Shown here one piece after another: positions 22,481 to 33,061 of a DNA stretch of 64,000 nt. The notes under the pieces are model-generated. The model made no database searches, had not been told where the DNA came from, and worked only from the letters and a program-made list of their open reading frames with translations. Location: positions 11,120,001 to 11,184,000 of the forward strand of contig JAVTVX010000017.1 in assembly GCA_033439265.1 (NCBI GenBank). Reading direction: 5' to 3'. Position numbers and translations under genes: made by a program. Numbering within the stretch: the first letter of the stretch is position 1; every line of letters starts with the position of its first letter. Origin of the DNA: Dillenia suffruticosa (taxonomy: Eukaryota > Streptophyta > Magnoliopsida > Dilleniales > Dilleniaceae).

Positions 22481-23989
22481 CGACTCCGTGTTAGTGATCC
22501 CAATATTTATAAGGAATCCAAACACCCATTCCCCATGCAATTTTAGAAGAGGCCACCCGTGCTTGCTTGCCCGTTCCTCAAACTCATAGCTCTGCAGGTA
22601 TTTAACTTGACGCTTCCGAACATTTCAAGCATACCTGCACTCCCTTATCATATGCTCCACAGTTTCCACTCCATCTACGCAAGTAGGCTAGGTCCCTTCT
22701 TGAAGAATACCTCTCTTCATTTTTTTTTTTTTTTTTTTTTGCATTTGTCATAATTTTTTCTATTGCAGTTATCATCTTTACACGTTCAGGGCATTAGGCC
22801 TTCCAAATCTAGAGCCAATCAACTCATGTTTCTCCTTGAGGGTTACTTCTCTTCCATTGATACCAATAGGCTAAAGCAATTGAGAAATTCCCATAGGAAG
22901 CTTCACTTCAGAGGATTGAGTCAGCTCTTAATGCTCCTCTAGGGACCATAACACCTATTATCACTTCAACTTTTTCCCTTGGAAGAACCACTGCCAAATC
23001 GTCAACCCTCCATCTTCCTTCCTCATCTATGAATTGATTGACTTTAATCTCTTTAGAGCATAGTTCCTTCAGGATAAGAGCATATGTGACAAGCTCCTCC
23101 TCTCCAGCTCATTTATATTGCCAAAAACTGATGTCCTAGCCATTCCCAACTCTCCACTTTGGCCCCTCCTTTAGACATTCACTACTCTTCAAAATTCCAC
23201 TCCAAACTACAAAGCTACCTCCCCTTTTTTGATACTCCAACAACCCTTTGCCTTTATGATACTTATTCCTAATTATCTCAACCCAAAGGGTCTTCTCACC
23301 TTTCATGAACCTCCACCCTAACTTGCCAAAAGAGCGATATTACAGTCCCTTATCCTTCTCAGCCCCAAACCCCCTCCTTCTTCAGGGTACAAACCCTTTC
23401 CCAGCTAAGTAAATGGATCTTCCTTCTTTCCTTCAAATTTTCCCCTAAACAATCCCTATTCATCTTATCTAACTTGTTGCAGACTTCACTCAAGAACCAA
23501 GATGATTGCATGATATAGTGGGGGATAGCCACGGTGATAGCTTGAATTAAGATTTTCTTCCTGCCATACTCAATAATTTGGCCTTCCAACTACTAAGTTT
23601 ACTTTGAATCTTCTCCACCACCTGCAAATATTGGTTCTTCCCCACTCTCCCATGCAAAACACTACTAGAAAAACTAGCATCAGCGACAGATAAATACCGA
23701 CGAAAAAAAATCCGTCGATAATACCGACGGATTTCTAACGGATTAGCGACGGACTGAATACCGACGGATTAGAGACGGATTAACGACAGAAATAATTTCG
23801 TCGCTAAACCAAAATAAATAATTAATTAATTAATTAATTATAAAATTATCAGCGAAGAATTATCGATGGAATATTTAGCGACGGAAATATTCCATTAGTA
23901 ATCCGTCGGTGAATTGGTGAAGGAAAAAAATTTTAAAAAGAATACACAATCATTAGCGATGGAAAAATTAGCGACAAATTACTGACGGA

Positions 23990-24062
23990 TTTTTTTAATT
24001 TTTTAATTTTTTAATTTTTTAATTTTTTAATTTTTTAATTTTTTTAATTTTTTTAATTTTTT
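23990..24062. repeat. Short tandem array of an 8-9-bp TTAATTTTT-like unit
   Basis: About eight copies of TTTTTTAA or close variants in a row inside CACTA element A. Confidence 0.85.
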
Positions 24063-24274
24063 TACTTTTAAATTTTATTTAATAATTTAATAATTTTTAT
24101 TTTTATTTTTATTTTATTTTGTAGAATAATAATATTATTTTATTTTTTTCAAATTTTTTATTATTTTATTTTTATTATAATTTTTAATTTTATTATAATT
24201 TTATTATTATTAAAAAATATGAGATAAAGATAATACGTAAATAAAATAAAAATATATGATTAAAAGATAAACTT

Positions 24275-24335
24275 GATTTGGTGGTTAGTGCTCTCTCTTC
24301 CTCACTCTTGTGCATGGGTTCGATTCTGTCGGCTC
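24275..24335 (+). other. tRNA-like segment inside CACTA element A
   Basis: A TGGTGGTTAGTG block (24279-24290) resembles an RNA polymerase III A box. GGGTTCGATTC (24317-24327) closely fits a B box. Spacing is about 30 bp, as in a tRNA gene. The sequence between them does not fold convincingly into a tRNA, so I read it as a tRNA- or SINE-derived fragment captured by the element. Element B has a decayed counterpart near 28738-28785. Confidence 0.5.
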
Positions 24336-26079
24336 TTGAGCTTTCTCTGTTCTTTTCCAAAATAAAAAAATCAGCGACGGACACCGGTCTATCGTTGATT
24401 TTTTTTTTTTCTGTTTCAACGATGGATTTTTTCTTTCGCTAATCCGACGCTGATATTTACGACGGAAAAAAAATCCGCCGCTAAAAATTAGCCGGATCAC
24501 TTTTTGTAACGGATTTAACGACGGAAAAAGGACTTTCAGCAATGGATTTTTCCGTCGCTAAAAGTTCCTTTTCTAGTAGTGAAACAAGAATGCCCAAGTA
24601 TTTTTCCAGATTGTTTGTCGGGGAAAAATTGCTGTAGGCAACCAAGAAGTTCTTGAGATACCCCGAAATTGTGGGAGATAGATGGCCTTGTCTCGTAATA
24701 GCCTTTCAAGTTCCCTTACTAACTCTCTCTTGAATCATGTAATTTAATCTCTCCATGATCAAAATGAAGAGATAAGGAAAGAAAGGATCTCATTGTCTCA
24801 AACCTTGCCCAAGTTTAATAGGAGGAAGGGTTTGACCATTTCAAATGATAGAAGTGTTACCATTGGTGACTGCAAATATAATTAACTTAATCAACTGATG
24901 GGGTATGTTGGCATCCACCGAAATCTTTGCAAGATACTCCCAACTAATACTATCATAGGCTTTCCAGAGATTTATTTTGAGAATCATGTTATATCTCTTA
25001 CTTTTTGAGTGTCAAATAAAGTGAACTACTTCCTACAGCATTACAATGTTATCAAGGGTTCCTCTATCAAGGGTTACTTTTGGAGAAGGGGACGGAGCTT
25101 CAAGACAATGACCTTATTCAGGACTTTGTAGATTGTATTTAGTAGGCTTATTGGATGAAAATCAGCAATGCTCTCTGGGCTGTTAGTTTTAGGGATGAGG
25201 ATCATGCGAGCCTTAGTAATCTCTGGGTAGCAAAAACCATCTTTTAAGGCATTGTTCATGAAATCACATATCTTTATCTTGATTGTTTCCTAGAATTTTT
25301 GAAGGAAAAGAGGTTGCACCCCATCCAAACCTGGTGCTTTCATTCATTCCATGGAAAGCACAACTCTTTTAACCTCATCTTCCTCTACCGACTTAGGGAG
25401 ACCTTCATGATCTTCCATTTTTATATTCTACATCCATCTATTGAAGCTACAACTTAGGGTGTGAATCTTCCTTGCCACAAACAGGTCAGAAAAATAATTT
25501 ATGACATGGCCCTTTAATGCTTCATAATCTAAACAACAAATACCTTCAATCCTCAAATTTGTTATCTTGTTCGTATTCCGTCTTATCTTGGTTATGGCAT
25601 GAAAAAAACTTGTGTTCCTATCTCCTTCCATATACCATTTAGTTTTGGATTTTTGAAATCAGAAAATTTCTTCCTATTCCATCACTTTGTGGTACTCTTC
25701 CATAAGATTTTGCTTTAGGTGTTGCTGATAGTTTGAGTAATCGTACCACTGGGACTTTTGGATCCCCTTCAATCTGGCTTCCAGCTCTCTTTTACAGTGA
25801 AAAATGTTACCGAAGATCGCCTTATTCCAAATTTTTACTATTTGTCAGAGCTTGAATAACCTGCTAAATAGGCCCCTCCACGGCATTCCAGCTTTCCTCA
25901 AAGACCTCCTTAAAATTTGAGTGGGTAAGTCATGCTATCTCGTACCTAAATGGCTTTCTCTCCTTATTAGAGGGTTTAAAGTCCAGTATTTAGCAATACT
26001 AGACAATGATTGCTGTGCGGTCTTGCCAAATTCAGCACTCTCATCTCTAGAAAAGCCAACTTCATCGCCGAATTTCCTA

Positions 26080-26640
26080 AGACCCTATCCAATTTCTGTT
26101 GTAGCACCACTCTCTCTTGACACTTTTTGGTCCATGTAAATTTTGCCCCCTCCCCACGCCTCCATGTCTAGCAAACTGCACTAATCTCACCAGTTCTTGA
26201 ATCTTTGACTCTTCTTCCACACTGAAACCTCAGTGTTAGTTGTTTCCTCTACCCCGATAATGTCATTGAAATCTCTCATCACAAACTAGGGATCCAGCAT
26301 GCCATCTGCAATATTAGCAAGATTCCTCCAACACTCTACCTTGGATTCAATGTGAGGTTTGGCATATACACATGTTAAGAACCACATGAATCAGCTAACT
26401 CGTATGGCCAATAACCTTCAGTTGCACTATACTCGTATTCCACAATAACCATAGTCCTCCGCTAAAACCTTTTGAGGGTACCACAAAATCACTGTCAAAG
26501 CCACATTTCTTTAGAAACATTGGGAGATGATTGTTATTAGCCTTTATTTCTAGGAGGCAAACAACATCTGGGTTTTGAATTCTAATCACCTCTTTGCACA
26601 CTCTGCTGAAACCATTGCTAACCACTCTGCAATTTCAGCC
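26080..26640 (-). pseudogene. LINE ORF2 endonuclease remnant
   Basis: The antisense frame from 26625 reads RIQNPDVVCLLEIK, the start of the apurinic endonuclease domain with its catalytic Glu, then GFSGGLWLLWN. Further blocks follow with stops and frame changes. This enzyme nicks target DNA for LINE insertion. Confidence 0.85.
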
Positions 26641-27419
26641 GATGATTTTCATGTTTATTGGGATTGAAGGAAGATTTGAGAAGGGTTATCTCCCCTAGAC
26701 AACTAAAGCTCCATGTCCGAGCTCTCTCTTGTGTGGCTTTTCTCCTCCACCTCTCCTCCACACAGCTCCTCACATTCCATTCCCACTTCTTCCCACATTT
26801 CATTAAGAAGCAACTCAGTTTCCCCCTTCCTGACCGTTGAATTTAAAATCATTGGCTCCCAGCTGGTCTCTCTTGGATCATAGCTCACCTCATCAATCGG
26901 GACTTGGCCCTTTCCCACCCCCAGGTAGCTCCAGTCTCGCTACTCCTTTACCATATTACTTGGCCCACCATATTTCTCACTAGGCCTCCTTTGCTTTATT
27001 TTTTCCCCAAAATAAGCTCTCGGCCCATCTTGCTTGTGATTCAGCCATAATCTCTTGGCCTAGTTCTCAAGGCCAAACTTCCTACTCTCCTAAATGTTCC
27101 TCCTACCACCTTGGAATAAATCTCCTCTCAAAATCTCTCAATGTGCTCCCCATCAGCTATTACACATTTTCCTATTTGAGACAAACTCTATCTCTTCACT
27201 GATTTGTCCTTCCTCGTCATAAACCCTAGGCTTAATCTCTGATCCCCTCTCTCCTTTTCAAACTCTGTTTATAGCTCACTCTCTTCCAACCTTAGTTCTG
27301 TCATCACCACATCCAATGTGTGGTTGACTTTGCCTATGTGCTAAACCAGTTGTACTGAGCTCCCCCTTTCCTTTCTCTTTCTCTTGGAATGCCATTTTTG
27401 GGTAATCTTTGTCTCCTAG

Positions 27420-28200
27420 TGATGATCATCTATGGACCGAGGCCTTCATTGTGATCCGCTTCATTCATCGTTGTGATTTGCTTATTGAACTGTTGCCAAT
27501 TGCTGTCCGACGGCTCCTCTGAACTCTGTAAGTTACTTGATGTGTTGTATTTAAAGTCCATACAATTTTTTGATATGTGCACTACCTTTCCACACCCAAA
27601 GCAAATCACATGCAAGCCTTCATATTCTATTCTCTACATTCTTTTCGTGATTTTGACTCTAGAGACAAGTGCCCTGTCTAGATCAATCTCTACACATATG
27701 CGTGCATACTTGCCCTTAAGAGTATTTACTGTGTTAGTATCAATTTTTATAGGTTTTCCTACCTTCTTTCCGAACGTAAATAGTATTTCTTGATTAAAGA
27801 ACTTGATAGGTAACTATGATAGTCTGATCCATTATGTTGTTGACTTTTCTTTCCTTCTGCGGTGCGAACCACGGTTTCCGCTTTCTTACCCTGAGGTAAT
27901 GGTTGTGGATAAAACATGGGCCTTCTATCAAAATATGATAATAGTATTGCTTGCTTGTGAATTTTGCAAGGAAATAGCCTTCCCCCAAATCTAGGAGTTC
28001 ATGGCTACCCTCTAATTTTCACATTATCGTCACCTTAGATAGCATAAGTTGGTAACCAATATCCTTTCCCAGGAGCTTAATTCTCAAGGACCGTCTCCAT
28101 GGTTTCTATAGTTTCCTCAGTTCTTCGTTCGACACTGCTTTCTCCAGAATCTTGCCCTTCTGAGTCTCCATCACATTCCTCATCTATTAAGTCTCCCTCA
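27420..28200 (-). pseudogene. LINE ORF1: DUF4283-like domain and zinc knuckle remnant
   Basis: The antisense reading gives a GEGYFLAKFTSKQYYYHIL..GP.FI..HYLRVR.. block (about 27985-27860), matching the DUF4283 nucleic-acid-binding domain of plant LINE ORF1. Then come RIC.E.DL..-like bits and a CCHC knuckle CFGCGKVVHISKNC (27600-27559). Frameshifts break it into pieces. The product would bind LINE RNA. Confidence 0.8.
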
Positions 28201-29220
28201 CACTACAAGAAAACAGTTTTTCAACAACGGAAAATTACTGACGGAAAAAATTTCATCTCTAATAACGACGAATTTGTGACAGAATACCATCGGACAGAAT
28301 ATCAAATAATTTACGATAAATTAGCGACGGAAATATTTTCATCGTTATAGTGGTCGACCGTTAAAAAAAAAATTTAAATCTATCAGCAACGGATTACCGA
28401 TAAAATTTTTGACGACGAAAAATTTACGTTGCTAATCCGTCGATGTATTAGTGAAGGAAAAATATATATATATATAGTTATCAGCGGCAGATTAACGATG
28501 AAAATTTTAGCAACGGATTAGCAACGGATTTTTTTTATTTAATAATTTTTTTTATTTTTATTTTATTTGTACAAGAATAATATTATTTTATTTTTAAAAA
28601 ATTTTTATTATTTTATTTTAAATTAATATTTATTATTTTATAATAAATTATCATTTTATATTATTTTATTATTATTAAAAATTATGAGATAAAGATAATA
28701 AATAAATAAATAATATGTTAAGATGACTAACAGTCATATGGTGGTTGTGTTGCTTGCATTGTTTTAGGCGTGCCACGGTCAAATCACATTGGAGGCATGT
28801 GAAGGCATTTTTCACACATTAAAGGAAGCGGGCGTGTTAGCGGGCAGGCAGGCAGGCTGGCTGGTGGGCACGCGTGAGGGAGCTTGAAGGAGGGTTCGTA
28901 GGTGCAGGCGTGGGCCAGGCAGGCTGGTGCACGGGTTAGGCGGGTGGAGCCGCTTGCGTTCTCCTGAGAACTCAAAAATCAGCAATGGAAAAAAATTCCA
29001 TCACTGATTTTTTTTATTTTTTTTTATTTTTTATCGGCAACAGATTTTTTTCCGTCGCTGATATTAGTAACAGATAGTATTCCGTCGCTGAAAATTAGCG
29101 GGGTGATTTTTAACAACGGATTTAACGATAGAAGAAATCTGTCGTTGATACCATTTAGCGACGGATTTTTTACTTTTAATGACGGATTTTCCGTTGCTGA
29201 TAGCGTGTTTTCTAGTAATA
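28201..29220. mobile_element. Non-autonomous CACTA element B
   Basis: About 1.02 kb. The left end is CACTACAAGAAAACAG. The right end, read in reverse, is TATTACTAGAAAACA, a decayed CACTA terminus. Both subterminal regions carry many copies of AGCGACGG/AGCAACGG or the complement, which are the usual transposase-binding repeats of this superfamily. The middle is AT-rich with a GC-rich patch (about 28795-28965). No transposase is encoded. Flanks TCA and CCT do not match, so the 3-bp duplication is lost or the end is altered. It interrupts LINE ORF1 and is a relative of element A. Confidence 0.85.
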
Positions 29221-29446
29221 CCTCCTCGTCTAGCACCTCCTCATTCGATTCTTCAATTCTATCTCCTGTGTTACGTGGCCACATCAACATGTCTTTGAAT
29301 GATGCTTTCATTTTGTTTACTCGATTAGATTCATCTGCTTTCGCCTTTCTATTACTTCTTAGAAGCTGATCTTCATCTTCCAGTGATGTTCCAGCCTCAC
29401 TAGGAGGTTTCTTTGTCTGCATCTCCAAGCTGTCTGTTGGGAGCAA
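29221..29446 (-). pseudogene. LINE ORF1 N-terminal remnant
   Basis: Antisense frame with KKPPSEAGTSLEDEDQLLRS, then N.KAKAD and SFKDMLM. This acidic, lysine-containing start is typical of plant L1 ORF1 proteins. The frame enters the CACTA element at 29220 and resumes beyond it. Confidence 0.7.
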
Positions 29447-29450
29447 GAAT

Positions 29451-30793
29451 TAGGTGAGTTCCTATGACACTAGCTTTCTTTGAGAGAGAGAGAGAGAAAG
29501 AGAGAGAGAGGCTCCGTGAGTGGGCAGATTAGAACTCACACGTATCAATTCTCAGGGGATGAAGAGAATTGTAATCAGACATGCATCTGCCCTAGTGCAG
29601 TAAAAGATAAGGGAAATTTACACATTTGATTCATGACTTTTATTCTATATCTCTCCTTTTTTTAATTATTAGGAAAAAAAATGGATACTTACTCTCGACA
29701 GGCAGCACCGAATTGGTATCACCCTTTAATTAAACTATATTTTTTATTTTTTTTATATGTTATTAAATTTCAACTAAAGTTTTTATAAAATAATATATTT
29801 AAAATATTTATTGTAAAAGTTTAATTGGATATAAATTATTATGTATTTTTTAAACTTTATTGTTGCCTATGGGTGACTTTCCTAAAGATACAACCATCGA
29901 CTCTTGTGCTTGGAAGATGTTGATATATTCTTTTTGGTGGCTGCTGCTGGTTATGTAACAAGGATCTACCTCCCCCAGGATCCTTGCCGAAACGGAGAAA
30001 GATGCAATGGCAATGGGATTGGTTAGTTTATGGTTGTACAACCAGCTGCCATTTGGAAAACAAATCAATTTCTCAAATGATACATGCATTTATAGTAGAG
30101 GGCAGAAACAACATCCTTGTCTCATCAATTTGGTTCCTCACAAATAGCACACATTTGAGTGCAAAAGTTACTTCTCAATTTATCATTTACCCCCAAATTT
30201 TCCTACCCTAGGGGTCACGTGAAGAACCTTGTATTGAATCCATTCACTGTTAAAGAGAGAGATATATATGGTATCTCAACCTCGCCAAGGTTGTCCATGC
30301 GGATTCCTCTTCCATCCATCCATGAAAGATTAAAGGTTTCTACACGGTCGCAATCCCTGATGCTTAGTGTGGGAATAGGTGGCTCGCTTTCGAGTTGGGT
30401 GATGGTTTCTGAACTCCGTCATAAACCTTGTCCCTAGAACCCTGCATTTTGGCACATGGAGTTCTTTCCTTGGATGGTTTACTATGATTACATTGCTGAA
30501 ATTCAATGCTAAGAGTTTATCTTGATGTAAAACCTTGAGCGAGAAGTGTGTGCAACCGGTTACTCAGTAGCCGCATCAAGATATTGAGATAGGCAGACGG
30601 AAGTAACATTGGCTTAATTTGCGACGGATGAAAGTGGGTTTTGAAGGTTCATGATAAACTCTGCTCAGCACCAATGGCAATCAGAAATCAGCAAGTGTTG
30701 CTCAATTGTCAGAAACAGAAATAGAAATTTTGCAGTCAGGTGTAAGTGCCACTCGCTCCACTAAGACTCGTCTCTGGTAAGGGATATTGTTTC
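29451..30793. other. No gene recognised; GA tract and decayed sequence
   Basis: A GA tract lies at about 29482-29508. Around 29870-30440 the sequence has balanced composition and short open frames on both strands, and could be an old gene fragment, but I recognise no domain. The last five bases (GTTTC, 30789-30793) are the target site of Copia-3. Confidence 0.45.
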
Positions 30794-31252
30794 TGTTGGA
30801 TTATGCCCATTGTGAGGTATTTTGGTAATTGTGGAATAATGGGGTAACTCTCATTATCCCATTAACCAACCCTAATGAATCCTCCTTCATTAACCTAAAT
30901 GAGCCTAGGTGAGTTCGAGAACTCTCTTCCTCCCAAGTGATTTCGGGGGCTTGTGAAAAGGATGCTAGGGTTTGTTGAGTACACATATCTCTAGAGAGAG
31001 ATATTATGAGGGTTTGAGAATTTTCATATAAGAAAATCTCTCTTGTCAAAGGATTCACCAGACTTGGGTTGAGATGACGTGGAATTGCAGTGGTGGTTCG
31101 ATTCCGTGATCACCATCTAACCTGGCGATCCGTTCTAGAAATTTCACGACACGGTTGGATTTTGAAAACTAGCCCCATTGAGCTATTTACCCGAAATTCT
31201 GAATTATTTATTTCGCTTCCGCATACACATGTTGTGTGAATTAAATCCAACA
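30794..31252 (+). repeat. Copia-3 5' LTR
   Basis: Starts TGTTGG and ends CCAACA, matching 35494-35958. Sequence near both ends is shared with the Copia-1 LTR, for example the GCTTCCGCA segment before the end. Confidence 0.92.
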
Positions 31253-31264
31253 TTGGTATCAGAG
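31253..31264 (+). other. Copia-3 primer-binding site
   Basis: TTGGTATCAGAG adjoins the LTR and matches the initiator tRNA-Met priming sequence. Confidence 0.88.
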
Positions 31265-31794
31265 TGAGGTTCAATTTAATTAAGATTTTTTTGGGTATTA
31301 AAATATAGGTTAAAAATTTGGAACTCGGATCACGAATGAGTTTTGTGAATCCGATCACACTATAATATTGCCCATAATGTGTAGATCATGAAAATAATTT
31401 TTTCGTAATTTTTGAAACACTTTAAGGCTATGAAATGTGAAGGCAAAATTTCGGACCTTAATAGTGTCCGAAACTTAAAACCGTAGATTTATGACTTTAG
31501 AGGGCAAACTAATATGTGAGAAGGGTTTATATGTGTTCCTCATGCATAGATCTACATTTTGCATATATTTATTGTGTGTTTCGGATGCCAAAAATTGGGT
31601 TTCAAAAATGACCACGAAGTGCCGAAACTTTAGATGCCAAATTTGCCGAGATTGGGGCTTAAATCCTCCAAAAATAGAGTCTAGGATGTTTGGAGGATGC
31701 CCAATAATATTTTACGGCGAAAATCACATGAAAAAATGGTCGGAAATGAGTTTTCAACAATCGGGTCGTGAAGACCCGTTGCAAGACTCGTCGG

Positions 31795-32120
31795 GCGAGG
31801 AAGAAGAGATCCAACCTGCGGGCGCGTGCAATTCACACTTGCTGAGGCACGTCAAAAGGCAAGCAACGGGCGCGTGTAATTCACGCGCGAGCCAGGCGAG
31901 TGAAGCGGTAAGTTCCAGGTTCGGGTCGGACCTTGACCCAAATCCAACCCGCGTACCGATACATTCAGGTCGGGCCCCGACTCGTTGACCGTCTAGTCGG
32001 GTCAAACCCTGACCCGAACAACACGACTCTACGCATGAAGGCACATGGCGGCGCGTGTCTAGCGCATGCTCCAGGCTGCTGCTAACGCGTGGAGACTCGT
32101 TGCCGGCGTGTGGCAGCGCA
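31795..32120 (+). other. GC-rich leader of Copia-3
   Basis: CpG-rich island with GGCGCGTG, CGGGTC and GACCCG motifs between the priming site and gag. It stands in the same place as 4080-4540 of Copia-1 and shares its flanks (for example TAGGATGTTTGGAGGATG just upstream in both). Confidence 0.65.
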
Positions 32121-32569
32121 TCAATTCATCCGAAATTGAATTTTTTCAATTTTCTGAGAGTCCTATCTCCATGATTGTGATTTTTTGTGAGTTTTTGTAT
32201 GTCGAATCCAAGTCTGAATGGTCATATGCGATTTCAGGTTGTGGTATATGGTGTCTGTTTAGTCATACGCTCGCTTTGAGTTCTATATTCAAATCACTTT
32301 ATACTTGTTGATTCATAGGGTGCGCAAAATGTGATAGTGAGCGTCACTAAGTCACAAATATCTCTCTTACTATATTGAAAACTGTCATATCAAATTATTT
32401 TTTTACAATGAAAGTAAATTGAATAATGTGATTTACAATATTTCACACCGATAGATTCAGTTTATTTTCGAGAAACAAAATCTATTTGAGATTCTGAGGC
32501 ACGAGATGGTGGACCCCAGGGAGAATACCGCATCTTAGAATAGACAGGATAAAAAGGTCTTTCATGTAT

Positions 32570-33060
32570 AGAAGAAATGGACAGCCATGTTAGGGCAATC
32601 CTTTTCAGTGACATGCACAATAACTTAATCTCGTTTTACGAGCAATATCTTATGGATATGTCGGTTAGACTCGACCTAAAAGAGTATTGTAATGTTCTAG
32701 CTCCTAATGTCAGGATGCTAAAGAAAATGATTGATCATACAATGATACAATATTTGATATAAATGTCGAGTATGATCGCCAAGTTAAAGAATTCAAGCAA
32801 GTCTATTTCAGATGAGATTCAGGTACTGGGTGTAATCCAATCTTTTACCTGATTCATGAGAAATTATGAAAACCTATCTCACGAATAACGAGAGCATTCA
32901 TACTTTCATTAATGTAAGCAAGTATTGTGAGCTTGAGAAAAAGCGCCTAGAGGCAAGTAGGCCGCATTCGAGTCATGCTTATTCGGAGAGGTCGAGTAAG
33001 GACTCCCATGTCGCTAAGCCAACAGCATAAGAATGTGAAGAAGACTCGAAATATAGGCAA
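32570..33060 (+). pseudogene. Copia-3 gag remnant
   Basis: Broken frames align with Copia-1 gag (for example MDSHVRAILF at 32577 and the KE..CNVLAPNVRMLKKMIDHTMIQYL part to 32760). At about 33062 the sequence jumps to integrase-region sequence that in Copia-1 begins near 6148. Zinc knuckle, protease and the integrase start are therefore missing. Confidence 0.65.
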
Positions 33061-33061
33061 T

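Larger units (their letters stand above)
23660..24581. mobile_element. Non-autonomous CACTA element A
   Basis: 922 bp with 13-bp terminal inverted repeats CACTACTAGAAAA and a 3-bp duplication AAA on each side (23657-23659 and 24582-24584). Subterminal regions are packed with GACGGA and CCGTCG motifs, as expected for CACTA transposase binding. The centre is AT-rich with an AATTTTTT-type array (23990-24062) and a tRNA-like segment (24275-24335). It encodes no transposase, so movement would need a factor supplied elsewhere. It sits inside the antisense LINE reverse transcriptase. Confidence 0.93.
22480..25640 (-). pseudogene. LINE ORF2 reverse transcriptase remnant (interrupted by CACTA A)
   Basis: Antisense pieces: GDRNTSFFH (about 25625), ARMILIPKTNSPE...HPISLLNTIYKVL.KV (about 25215-25100), a RGTLDNIV block, MILKINL.KAYDSISW (catalytic Asp region changed), GQGLRQ.DPFFPYLFILIMERL, KYLGILV, and the SWKAKLLSMAGRKILIQAI..AIP block (about 23610-23500). 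The last two blocks flank the CACTA element at 23660-24581. There are many stops. Confidence 0.85.
22070..29450 (-). mobile_element. L1-type LINE, antisense, full-length order but decayed
   Basis: Reading from 29450 down, the domains appear in plant L1 order: ORF1 N-terminus, DUF4283-like domain, CCHC knuckle, then ORF2 endonuclease, reverse transcriptase and RNase H. Every part has stops and frameshifts. Two CACTA elements (28201-29220 in ORF1 and 23660-24581 in ORF2) were inserted later. Without them the LINE is about 5.4 kb. A 49-bp period duplication sits in the RNase H end (22147-22221). I could not define target duplications. Confidence 0.85.

Noticed and set aside
24275..24335. Functional tRNA gene
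   Set aside because: Boxes are tRNA-like but acceptor and anticodon stems do not pair. It sits within a CACTA element, so it is treated as a derived fragment.
23690..24560. CRISPR-like array from repeated GACGGA words
   Set aside because: The repeats are short, irregular and in both orientations. They are CACTA subterminal motifs in a plant genome.
29850..30437. Possible gene fragment with balanced composition
   Set aside because: Short frames on both strands have no recognisable domain and no consistent order. Kept only as unannotated sequence.
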